Virus record (IMG/VR): IMGVR_UViG_3300031862_000015
Location: 1-38,961 of that record
Direction: 5' to 3' (one strand)
Length of the DNA stretch: 38,961 bases
Origin: a virus
Shown: piece after piece, positions 21,761 through 29,288 of the stretch
Numbering within the stretch: the stretch's first letter is position 1
Layout: each line of letters begins with the position of its first letter
Program-made: the position numbers and the translations under genes
The notes under the pieces: model-generated
What the model saw: the letters and a program-made list of their open reading frames with translations, nothing else
Database searches by the model: none
What the model was told of the DNA's origin: nothing

Positions 21761-23344
21761 ATGTCAACTTCCTTCAACACTCACAAAGATTTAACAACGG
21801 TTATGTTCTATGATGCTTCTGCTAATACTTATACTACCCGTGATTTAACAACGGGTGATTATTTCGCCGATGATGTTGCGGTTGGGGATATTCTTTACTT
21901 CGGTCTAACCTCCGATATATTCAACGACATCTTCGTTAATGTCGGAACAGCGAGGGACGGGACGATAACGGGAGTTTGGGAATACGAGATGCGTTGGGCG
22001 GGGATGCCTTGGCAGACAGTAACGGTGACCGATGACACCAACCTTTTCTCGACTCTCGGGGCAAACGCAATAAAGTTTGACCCGTTAGCTTTAAATGATT
22101 GGGAAAATGTTACCGTCAATGGTTTGAATAGATGGTGGATAAGATTTCGAGTTTTGTCTGTTTCTGGAGTAAGCGAAGGCGGGGCGAACTCAACAACGGC
22201 GATGCAGTGCGGCGACCACATTATTCACTTGGACGAGACTAAATCCTTTGCCCAGCTTTACGCCTTAGATTTGGCTAATGGCTGGGGAGTGATTAAAAGA
22301 ACCCACACGTATCTTGGAGATATATATCACACTGTATTCACTCTCGGATGTAGGATTGCCGTTGAAGGGTCGGGGGCTTTAGTAGATACAGCAATATTAT
22401 CAGCGGATTATGGAGCTGGATTAGGGATTGAGATTTTGTGTCCGTGGGCGGGATATAATCAACATAATGGGATTGTTGCCGCTTCAGGGACCACCGTAAC
22501 CCTCGGGACTTATGACGCAACGAATCTCTACTCCAAGTATTCAGTCCTCTTAACCCAGACTCGTGCCTATGCCGCTTCTGGCGGAGTAGCAACACTGGAT
22601 TTAGATGGAACGGTGAATTTTTATGGCGTAAATATTCCCCAGCTTACTTATATGATATTAGATGTTTCAAAGACAGATGCGGTGACAATTAAAGATAGTT
22701 TTATTGGCAAGTTTTCTGCGATTCCTTCAGGAATTACCGCCAACAAAACTGACTGGTATACTTATGGCAATACTAACTGGAACCTTAAAAATGGAAGTTA
22801 TATCACTAACGGACTTTGGTTATTACAAGATAATGGTGTATATCCAGGTTTTGCTGTTGCTAATGGAAGAGGTGGTGCAAGAGATTATACGATACGAGCC
22901 ATAAATGCTTCTTCTATGACAATGGGATATCTTGGAGTAAGCACTGGAATATTGGAATTCATAGATTGTGTTTTTGAAGGTAATTTAACTTTTGCTGTCA
23001 GGGCAGGGTATAACCATTTGATTTATAAATCGGCATCCTACGATATGCACTTAGAAGATTCAAATGGAAACAATGTGCCAGGTGCAACGGTCACGATGGT
23101 CAATTCAGACAATGAACAGGTATTTTCGGTTGTTACAGATGCCAATGGAAATATAGACGAACAAATCGTCCCCTACGAAATTACAAACCAATATGGAACG
23201 ACAGAAAAAAGTTTCACGCTGACAATAGCAAAAGAAGGTTACCCGACAATAACAAAACATATAACAGCGGCACAATTAAAAGTTAGATTACGAGAACAGC
23301 AGTTATCGGCTGAAAAGAGAATCGGATATGCTTACATAATATAA
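21761..23344 (+). CDS. Large fibre/spike-like structural protein
   Basis: This 527-residue beta-rich protein starts with a folded domain containing NDIFVNVGTARDGTITGVWE and YEMRWAGMPWQTVTVTDDTN. A middle region resembles a parallel beta-helix (TVNFYGVNIPQLTYMILDVS, TIKDSFIGKF). Residues about 430-490 form a carboxypeptidase-regulatory-like beta sandwich (YDMHLEDSNGNNVPGATVTM, VVTDANGNID). Such Ig-like modules mediate surface binding in tail fibres. It is probably a receptor- or particle-surface protein. Ribosome site AAAGGATAATT. Confidence 0.6.
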   Translation: MSTSFNTHKDLTTVMFYDASANTYTTRDLTTGDYFADDVAVGDILYFGLTSDIFNDIFVNVGTARDGTITGVWEYEMRWAGMPWQTVTVTDDTNLFSTLGANAIKFDPLALNDWENVTVNGLNRWWIRFRVLSVSGVSEGGANSTTAMQCGDHIIHLDETKSFAQLYALDLANGWGVIKRTHTYLGDIYHTVFTLGCRIAVEGSGALVDTAILSADYGAGLGIEILCPWAGYNQHNGIVAASGTTVTLGTYDATNLYSKYSVLLTQTRAYAASGGVATLDLDGTVNFYGVNIPQLTYMILDVSKTDAVTIKDSFIGKFSAIPSGITANKTDWYTYGNTNWNLKNGSYITNGLWLLQDNGVYPGFAVANGRGGARDYTIRAINASSMTMGYLGVSTGILEFIDCVFEGNLTFAVRAGYNHLIYKSASYDMHLEDSNGNNVPGATVTMVNSDNEQVFSVVTDANGNIDEQIVPYEITNQYGTTEKSFTLTIAKEGYPTITKHITAAQLKVRLREQQLSAEKRIGYAYII

Positions 23345-23356
23345 AGGAGATTAAAA

Positions 23357-23656
23357 ATGACAAGAGCCCCTTCGTCTTGGTCAGAACCTACAAGAAACAA
23401 AACCAACTTCTCAGAAATTACAAGAAGTAAATCTTCTTTTTCTGAAGTAGATAAAAATAAAACTGCTTTCTCGGAAGCAAGTAGAAGTAAGGGTCTTTTT
23501 TCTGAAAGAAACTCTCCCACGTATAATGTAGTTTTAGATCCGGTTCCTTTTGATGAATCAACTGTTAATATTAATGACAATGATTGCTTTTTTGATGGCC
23601 CGAAAGTAACTGAAACATATCCTACGGGGGAAGAAAAGACAGGGTGGTCAGAATAG
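23357..23656 (+). CDS. Protein with 10-residue F-S-E repeats
   Basis: This 99-residue protein has Trp or Phe at residues 8, 18, 28, 38 and 48, each followed by SE, in units such as FSEITRSKSS and FSEVDKNKTA. A non-repeat half (YNVVLDPVPFDESTVNINDN) follows, and the protein ends GWSE. The exact 10-residue period suggests a fibrous or solenoid stalk. Comparable short-repeat proteins occur in fibre regions of uncultured phages as I recall. Ribosome site AAAGGAGATTAAAA. Confidence 0.65.
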   Translation: MTRAPSSWSEPTRNKTNFSEITRSKSSFSEVDKNKTAFSEASRSKGLFSERNSPTYNVVLDPVPFDESTVNINDNDCFFDGPKVTETYPTGEEKTGWSE

Positions 23657-23665
23657 TGGTATAAT
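23657..23665 (+). promoter_or_regulatory. Extended -10 promoter TGGTATAAT
   Basis: The box overlaps the stop of the repeat-protein gene; the ribosome site TAAGGAG lies at the expected start. The leader to 23682 is about 10 nt. No clear -35 is present. Confidence 0.5.
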
Positions 23666-23681
23666 ATAAGTAAGGAGATAA

Positions 23682-24443
23682 ATGTCATATCCAACAGATT
23701 TAGATAATTTAGGTGTTAGTAATCCCTCCTCAAGCGATAATTTAGGCACTGGTCCTCATCATACTCTTCATTCAAATGAAAGAGACGCTATTGATGCTTT
23801 AGAAGCTAAATTGGGTATAAATAGTTCTGCCGTTAATACTTCAATAGATTATTTCTTAAAACACGCCTCCGGAGCTTATAGAACTCATACACACGACGCA
23901 AGTTCAGATGATGGCGCCAATATTCCTGAAGCAAATGTGGTATTTGGTCCGACAGGTCACGACCATAGTGGAACAACTAACGGCAATCTAATCCCGACCG
24001 CTGGGATAGAGGATAGTGCGGTAACAACAGCTAAAATAGCTGATGCTAATGTAATAACAGCTAAAATAGCTGATGCTAATGTAACAACAGCTAAAATAGC
24101 TGATGCTAATGTAACAACAGCTAAAATAGCTGATGCTAATGTGACAAGTGCTAAACTTGATTCAGTTACTGCCCCTTTGACTTTAAAAACTGGTTATCAA
24201 GAAACAGGTTCTTGGGGTTTTTATAACGCGTGTACCAGTGGTTCAGTTCTTTCAACATATATATGTTTTAAAACAATAATGACCAATATCCCAAGTTCTA
24301 TAACTATTAATGTTACTGCTTCAAATGTTGGAACTAATGTAGTTGCTGTGGATATAACAAAATATGGTTTTTGTGTCGTTCTTAATCCAACTGGCACTGG
24401 AACAGCAAACGCTTATGGAACTTGGACGACCGTGGGAAATTAA
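23682..24443 (+). CDS. Tail-fibre-like protein with AKIADANV repeats
   Basis: This 253-residue protein begins with LDNLGVSNPSSSDNLGTGPH and SNERDAIDALEAKLGINSSA, an N-terminal pattern common in phage fibre proteins. A His-rich patch (GPTGHDHSG) follows, then four 10-residue repeats of the type TTAKIADANV (about 114-153). The C-terminal domain (about 165-253) is a beta sandwich. Such short repeats build a trimeric fibre shaft ending in a binding head. Confidence 0.75.
   Translation: MSYPTDLDNLGVSNPSSSDNLGTGPHHTLHSNERDAIDALEAKLGINSSAVNTSIDYFLKHASGAYRTHTHDASSDDGANIPEANVVFGPTGHDHSGTTNGNLIPTAGIEDSAVTTAKIADANVITAKIADANVTTAKIADANVTTAKIADANVTSAKLDSVTAPLTLKTGYQETGSWGFYNACTSGSVLSTYICFKTIMTNIPSSITINVTASNVGTNVVAVDITKYGFCVVLNPTGTGTANAYGTWTTVGN
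24021..24140 (+). repeat. Four 30-bp tandem repeats in fibre gene
   Basis: Units begin at 24021, 24051, 24081 and 24111. They are nearly identical at DNA level (one base differs in unit 2: GTAATAACAG against GTAACAACAG). A degenerate fifth unit follows. The low divergence indicates recent expansion or ongoing recombination. Confidence 0.95.
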
Positions 24444-24458
24444 AGAAAGCGAGGTATT

Positions 24459-25379
24459 ATGTTAACTTGGGATCAAGCAATCACAACCTGTCAAAACATT
24501 TCATCAGATTCAAGCGATGCTTCTCTGACTTTCTTTAAAACTCTAATGAACGTTGGTTACAAATACGTATTGGCTGAATTATCCCGTTCTGTTACTGAAA
24601 AAACTAAGACTGCAGTTACTGTAGCCAGCCAACAATATTATCAAATGCCACCTGATTTCCTCTGGATTAAAAACATTACCCTTACAGTTGGCTCAACGGT
24701 CTATCCTATTGTGGAAATAGTAGACCAGGAAGAATGGGACTATCTTAATACAACCACTCAAACTTCGGATCTTCCTTCGTTTTTCTTTGTTAGACCCTAT
24801 TTTGGAGTTGGTGGCGCAGAAGTTGGGATTTACCCCATTCCTTCATCAGCCGGAAATACCATTACTATAGTTTACGAATCATCTGATCACGATTTAGCTG
24901 TTACGGCCTATACCACCGGGACTGTTGCTGTCACCAACGCCTCAGAAGCTGTTGTTGGTTCTGGCACTGCTTTCATCGCCGCAATGGTAGGCAGATACTT
25001 TAGTATTGCCGACCCTTCAGGCGATGGTCTCTGGTATCAAATCGCGACGAGAACTGATAATACTCATATTACTTTAATAAACTACTATGGAGGAGCGTCT
25101 GGGTCTGGTCTCTCATATACTATCTCTGAAGCTTTTGCTCTACCAGAAGAGATGCAAATTTTGCCTGTCTATTATGCATTACAGCATTATTACGCAACTA
25201 AAGAAAACGATAAAAGGTCAATTCAATACTTAACCTTATTTGAAAAAGGACTTAGAGAAGGCAAAGTTAGATACGGAACTAAATCACGATCTAATGTTAT
25301 TCGTAGAACTCCTTGGTGGATGGGTTCCCGAGCTGATCAATATCCTGCCCACTTCCCACAAAATATCAGTGGAAGTTAA
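24459..25379 (+). CDS. Head-tail adaptor / tail-tubular-like protein
   Basis: This 306-residue protein begins with a helical region (FFKTLMNVGYKYVLAELSRS) followed by VASQQYYQMPPDFLWIKNIT, a pattern of adaptor proteins that dock under the portal. A beta insert, VTNASEAVVGSGTAFIAAMV then GRYFSI, and the helical C-terminus MQILPVYYALQHYYATKEND complete it. P22 gp4 and T7 gp11 play this role. It is followed closely by a large beta protein as expected for a tail tube/nozzle pair. Confidence 0.65.
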   Translation: MLTWDQAITTCQNISSDSSDASLTFFKTLMNVGYKYVLAELSRSVTEKTKTAVTVASQQYYQMPPDFLWIKNITLTVGSTVYPIVEIVDQEEWDYLNTTTQTSDLPSFFFVRPYFGVGGAEVGIYPIPSSAGNTITIVYESSDHDLAVTAYTTGTVAVTNASEAVVGSGTAFIAAMVGRYFSIADPSGDGLWYQIATRTDNTHITLINYYGGASGSGLSYTISEAFALPEEMQILPVYYALQHYYATKENDKRSIQYLTLFEKGLREGKVRYGTKSRSNVIRRTPWWMGSRADQYPAHFPQNISGS

Positions 25380-25381
25380 TT

Positions 25382-26857
25382 ATGGACATCAAATATCTGA
25401 ATCAAAACTTTTTCTTTGGAGGAATTGCCCCTTCAGCCAAACTCGGAGTTAAGGGTAGTTTTTATTTTGGCCAGAGATTGAATATCTACGATGAAGCTTC
25501 CCACGTTACAATTATGCCAAAAGCGACTGCAGTTTCAGGGGGTACGGTCACTGATTTAATCAAATGGATTGTCTCTGGCGCGCCTTATGATACCAATATG
25601 TATTTCTATTCAGAGGGCGGAAAGATTTACCAAGAAACCTCTGGGGGAAGTTGGAGTTTACTCAGAACGGTTGCTAATTCAAATGGTCAGGGAATGGCTC
25701 TTTTTAACGATTATTTATACTACTCAACTGATTCAGATATTGGACGTTATGGACCGCTTAGTGGAACTCCTTCATTTGACGACACTTGGGGTTCTACAAC
25801 TGCAACGGCTCAATCTCAGTCCGCACTTCAAAACACGTCCACAACTAAGTTTGGACCTATTAAGGCGTTTACAAATGGTATCGCTATTGGTAATTCAAAC
25901 TATTTAGTTTGGTGGGATGGGACTGTTCTTACCACCCAACGAATTACCTTGCCTCCTGGTTTGAATATTCGTTCTTTAGAAGTTAACGATCAGTTTTTGG
26001 TAATCGGCACTTGGAGAGGCACGACTATCAATACTAACGATGAAGGTTTTCTATTCTTCTGGGATGGGGCATCTGATACGTTTAATAACTTTGTATCTAT
26101 CCCTCAGGGTGGAGCAGCCGCTCTTTTGAATAACAAAAACAGACTTATAACTTCAGCCGGCGGCAGCGGTCAAATTCTAATGAATTATTCGCCTTTCGCT
26201 AATCTACAAACCATTCCTAAGCTTGAAGTTAGTAAATATTTAGAAATCTACCCTGGAGCGGTTACTAACTGGCGAGGAATGGCACATATCGGAGTTAGCG
26301 CCAATACTGATTCAACTTCAATCATCCAGGGAGTTTATACCTTCGGGTCTCTGACTCAGTTATATCCTGAAGTCTTCAACTATGCCTTTACTATCTCAAC
26401 TGGAACGACTACGGGAACAACTCTGAAAATCGGCGCTTTATACGGAAAAGGAAACAATCTCTATATTGCCTGGAGAGACGGAAGTAATTACGGAGTTGAC
26501 AAGGTTGTAAACTCCAATGACCCATATCCTTCAGCGGTCTTTGAAAGTCTTATATTCGACAACTCCGAACTTTACAAAGACAAATTAGCTAAAAAACTAA
26601 AAGCCACCCATTTGCCTTTAGCAAGCGGAGAAAGTGTCCAATTGGGATACAAAGTCAATCGGGCTGCGGATTATACCCTTGGGACAGCGAATACTACTGT
26701 TGGTTCAACAGAGACTAAGCTGCCTATTCCTCAGTCTGCTGGCAGATTTAGAGAATTTCAATTTGAATTAATACTTGCAACTTCAGGTTCAACTTCTCCA
26801 ACTGTCACATATGTTGGTTTAGAATATGATGAGCTTGGAGACGAAGAACAATTTTAA
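25382..26857 (+). CDS. Probable tail nozzle-like beta-propeller protein
   Basis: This 491-residue beta-rich protein shows repeated blade-like strands: NMYFYSEGGKIYQETSGGSW, GMALFNDYLYYSTDSDIGRY, NSNYLVWWDGTV and FLFFWDGASDTF. The aromatic-Asp-Gly pattern recurs about every 40-60 residues, suggesting a propeller. Podovirus nozzle proteins (T7 gp12 type) contain a propeller and follow the adaptor, as here. There is no strong ribosome site; it starts three bases after the adaptor stop, suggesting coupling. Confidence 0.55.
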   Translation: MDIKYLNQNFFFGGIAPSAKLGVKGSFYFGQRLNIYDEASHVTIMPKATAVSGGTVTDLIKWIVSGAPYDTNMYFYSEGGKIYQETSGGSWSLLRTVANSNGQGMALFNDYLYYSTDSDIGRYGPLSGTPSFDDTWGSTTATAQSQSALQNTSTTKFGPIKAFTNGIAIGNSNYLVWWDGTVLTTQRITLPPGLNIRSLEVNDQFLVIGTWRGTTINTNDEGFLFFWDGASDTFNNFVSIPQGGAAALLNNKNRLITSAGGSGQILMNYSPFANLQTIPKLEVSKYLEIYPGAVTNWRGMAHIGVSANTDSTSIIQGVYTFGSLTQLYPEVFNYAFTISTGTTTGTTLKIGALYGKGNNLYIAWRDGSNYGVDKVVNSNDPYPSAVFESLIFDNSELYKDKLAKKLKATHLPLASGESVQLGYKVNRAADYTLGTANTTVGSTETKLPIPQSAGRFREFQFELILATSGSTSPTVTYVGLEYDELGDEEQF

Positions 26858-26865
26858 GGAGTATT

Positions 26866-27090
26866 ATGAGCAATAATGTATTTTTTCCTGAGATAGACCC
26901 TGTTTTACAATCAGAGTATGCCCAAGAATCAAGTAATGTCTCTCCAGATAATATTTTAAGTGCCGGTAATTTACCGGGAAGCACGGTTATTCGTATCGGT
27001 TCTCCGGCTAATATTATAATTGATGGAAAGAACAAGAATGTAAGGGTTAACGACGGAACTAATGACCGTGTTTTAATAGGGAAATTCTAA
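26866..27090 (+). CDS. Small structural protein
   Basis: This 74-residue protein ends in ANIIIDGKNKNVRVNDGTND then RVLIGKF, a short beta unit I associate with fibre or baseplate-type phage proteins. Its stop overlaps the next start. AAGGAGTATT precedes the ATG. A connector or fibre-anchor role is inferred. Confidence 0.6.
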   Translation: MSNNVFFPEIDPVLQSEYAQESSNVSPDNILSAGNLPGSTVIRIGSPANIIIDGKNKNVRVNDGTNDRVLIGKF

Positions 27091-27821
27091 TGACTACATT
27101 TGGAGCAAAAGCATCTCAATTAGGATACGAAGTAGACGAATGCGCTGATTATGAATTGACTTTTTCGTCTGAATTCCCGATGTTAAAAATAGAGCACCAA
27201 GGGAGTGTTACTATAACAGACTCTAAGCAGAATCAAGATATTTATACCCATAACTTAGGATACATTCCTGCTTTTTGGGTATTTGATAACAAAGATTCTG
27301 GGAAATCACGACTTGCTAATCTCTATTCATATAATTTTGTAGTTAATTCTACAAAATTGTCGTGGGTAGGAGACCCTTCTCTTTCGGGAGCTCATACCTT
27401 CTACTATTTCATTTTTAGATGGAATCTACTTACCGAATTCACTGGGGCGGTTATCAATACCGAACAGACTTCACAGGGTTCATACGGAGACTATGGTATT
27501 AAAGTCGCAAAATCTGGCAAAAGTATCAATTCTTTAGATTATAGAGATTATGTGATTCATTCCAATTGCAAATCCCCTATCATCCATATGACCGGAGTGG
27601 TAGGTCCGTATTTTCCGACTTGTGCTTTGATACCACATTATTTAGGATACGCTCCATTATTTTTTCAATGGATCAGTGATGATAATAAAAATTCATTTAA
27701 ATTAATGGCTAAATCGCCAGAGGAGTATGTCGGATCAGACGAAACGTATATAATTATTTGTTCAATAGATAATACATATATTTCTTATATGGTTTTCAAA
27801 GACCCAATGTATATAGGATAA
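27090..27821 (+). CDS. Fibre-type protein with internally duplicated domain
   Basis: This 243-residue protein consists of two related halves. The first starts TFGAKASQLGYEVDECADYE and the second (from about 130) DYGIKVAKSGKSINSLDYRD; each then has a segment of the form SEFPMLKI or CKSPIIHM and a beta-rich body with HNLGYIPAFW or HYLGYAPLFFQW. The next gene carries a third copy. Such repeated GIKVxxxGxxV domains fit receptor-binding or virion surface proteins. The pairing strongly supports a real gene. Confidence 0.65.
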   Translation: MTTFGAKASQLGYEVDECADYELTFSSEFPMLKIEHQGSVTITDSKQNQDIYTHNLGYIPAFWVFDNKDSGKSRLANLYSYNFVVNSTKLSWVGDPSLSGAHTFYYFIFRWNLLTEFTGAVINTEQTSQGSYGDYGIKVAKSGKSINSLDYRDYVIHSNCKSPIIHMTGVVGPYFPTCALIPHYLGYAPLFFQWISDDNKNSFKLMAKSPEEYVGSDETYIIICSIDNTYISYMVFKDPMYIG

Positions 27822-27823
27822 AT

Positions 27824-28261
27824 ATGAGCGAATATGGAATTAAAATTTCATTACCAGGATACGATGTGAAAACGGCAACTCCCGAACAATGCGCAGTGCA
27901 TTCTGATTATCCTGTTCCTAAAATAGCAATGGACAAAACCCCTTCTCATTTTGGTATAGTTCATTATACAATTCCAAAAGGGACTTATGTAGATGGAACA
28001 TACAATATATTTGTTACGGTTCATGGATGGGGGTATGTTCCGACCGCATTAGTATATGGCGGTAATGATTTATATTTTGGTCAACAAAATAGTCCATTGC
28101 CTCTTTCTATCGGCGATTCCCTCGGATTAACCTATTATGTTGATGATAATATTTTGAGTATTGATTATACTATTGATAGTTTTGGTAGTGGAAGTATTGT
28201 ATTAGATGCAGATATACCTCTAACTTTCAAATACTACATCTTTGTTGAAGATGGTGCATAG
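27824..28261 (+). CDS. Single-domain paralogue of the preceding fibre protein
   Basis: This 145-residue protein begins EYGIKISLPGYDVKTATPEQ and continues SDYPVPKIAM, then VHGWGYVPTALVYGG, matching both halves of the protein before it. It lies two bases downstream without a strong ribosome site. It is probably a gene duplicate that may pair with it on the virion surface. It ends at a promoter and terminator-like hairpin. Confidence 0.65.
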   Translation: MSEYGIKISLPGYDVKTATPEQCAVHSDYPVPKIAMDKTPSHFGIVHYTIPKGTYVDGTYNIFVTVHGWGYVPTALVYGGNDLYFGQQNSPLPLSIGDSLGLTYYVDDNILSIDYTIDSFGSGSIVLDADIPLTFKYYIFVEDGA

Positions 28262-28287
28262 ACTTTAAAATAGTGATATAATATAAT
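28259..28287 (+). promoter_or_regulatory. Promoter before internal-protein genes
   Basis: TAGACT (28259-28264) lies 17 bp before TATAAT (28282-28287), which overlaps another TGATATAAT. The boxes and the following ATTAAGAACGC match the capsid promoter layout. Confidence 0.7.
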
Positions 28288-28299
28288 TAAGAACGCTTT

Positions 28300-28321
28300 A
28301 AGCCGTCCCGACGGCTTTTTT
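28300..28321 (+). terminator. Terminator-like hairpin in internal-protein leader
   Basis: AAGCCGT (28300-28306) pairs with ACGGCTT (28311-28317) around CCCG and is followed by T's. It lies just after the expected start of the promoter at 28259 and before the gene at 28335, as in the capsid leader. Confidence 0.75.
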
Positions 28322-28334
28322 ATTTAGGAGGAAT

Positions 28335-29279
28335 ATGGCAGTTCAATTTCCAACCCTTACAAACCCCTATGAAGATGTTGTTAGCTGGACCAAAGAAAGA
28401 GAAGCCGGCAGCCAAGCTCTCTTAGCAAGTCAGAAAGCCCAACAAGAAGAACTATTTGGAAAATACAAATCTGCGGTGGCTGCTCAACCTACTATGCAGG
28501 CAAGTTATAAACAGCTCTCTACTGAAGCTGGGATTCCTGAACTTCAATCACAGATTACGGATATTAATAAACAGATGAGTTCTGTTCAGCAAATGTTAAA
28601 CAACTTAGATGTTAATATTGGAGAACAAACCAGAGGAAGTTGGGCAACTCAATCTCAAAGAGAACAACTAAAAGCTGCTCAAATGGGAGGACTAACTCGT
28701 CAGATGGCCAACTTGGGCGCAGCAGCCGCTCCTCTTTCTAATCAACTAACAGCTTCTCAACAAAACATCGCCACTCAATTAGGCCTTATAAGCGCTGATC
28801 AGCAAAAACAACTCCAACCTTTCATAATGGAAATAGATGCTCAATCTGATCGTTTCGCCAGAGAAATTACACTCTATGATCAAACAACTCAAGATACCCT
28901 TTCAGCTCTCATAGCCAAGGCTGGTAGAGAAGCAGAAATGCAGCAAGCAGAATGGGACAAAGCAATGAAACTCGCCGAACAAGAACAACAATACTTGTAT
29001 CAAAAAGCTCTCAATGCTCAACAGATTGCCGCTTCTTACGGATTAAAGAGAATGGAACTTGCTGCTTCTACAGCTCGTCCTAGTGTTGGAGAAGCCCTTT
29101 CTAATATGGCTGGACAATACACCCATTATCATCCTCGGACAAAACAATATGGTCAGTGGTTTATCAATACTGCTGGTCAAGCTTTGACTCGTGAAGAAGC
29201 AGGGAGGATAGTGCAACAACAAACCGGAGCTGATTACAACGAAATAATGAGACAAATTTACCAAACCTTCCCAGGTTAA
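28335..29279 (+). CDS. Helical internal virion/ejection-type protein
   Basis: This 314-residue Gln/Ala-rich protein is almost wholly helical (ELQSQITDINKQMSSVQQML, LTASQQNIATQLGLISADQQ). The C-terminal 70 residues are more globular (YTHYHPRTKQYGQWFINTAG). Its size, composition and place before two huge proteins resemble podovirus internal core proteins that are ejected with DNA. TTAGGAGGAAT precedes the ATG. The role is by analogy. Confidence 0.6.
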   Translation: MAVQFPTLTNPYEDVVSWTKEREAGSQALLASQKAQQEELFGKYKSAVAAQPTMQASYKQLSTEAGIPELQSQITDINKQMSSVQQMLNNLDVNIGEQTRGSWATQSQREQLKAAQMGGLTRQMANLGAAAAPLSNQLTASQQNIATQLGLISADQQKQLQPFIMEIDAQSDRFAREITLYDQTTQDTLSALIAKAGREAEMQQAEWDKAMKLAEQEQQYLYQKALNAQQIAASYGLKRMELAASTARPSVGEALSNMAGQYTHYHPRTKQYGQWFINTAGQALTREEAGRIVQQQTGADYNEIMRQIYQTFPG

Positions 29280-29288
29280 GGAGGTTAG

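Noticed and set aside
24021-24140. CRISPR-like repeats
   Set aside because: The 30-bp units are contiguous, in frame, and encode a fibre repeat.
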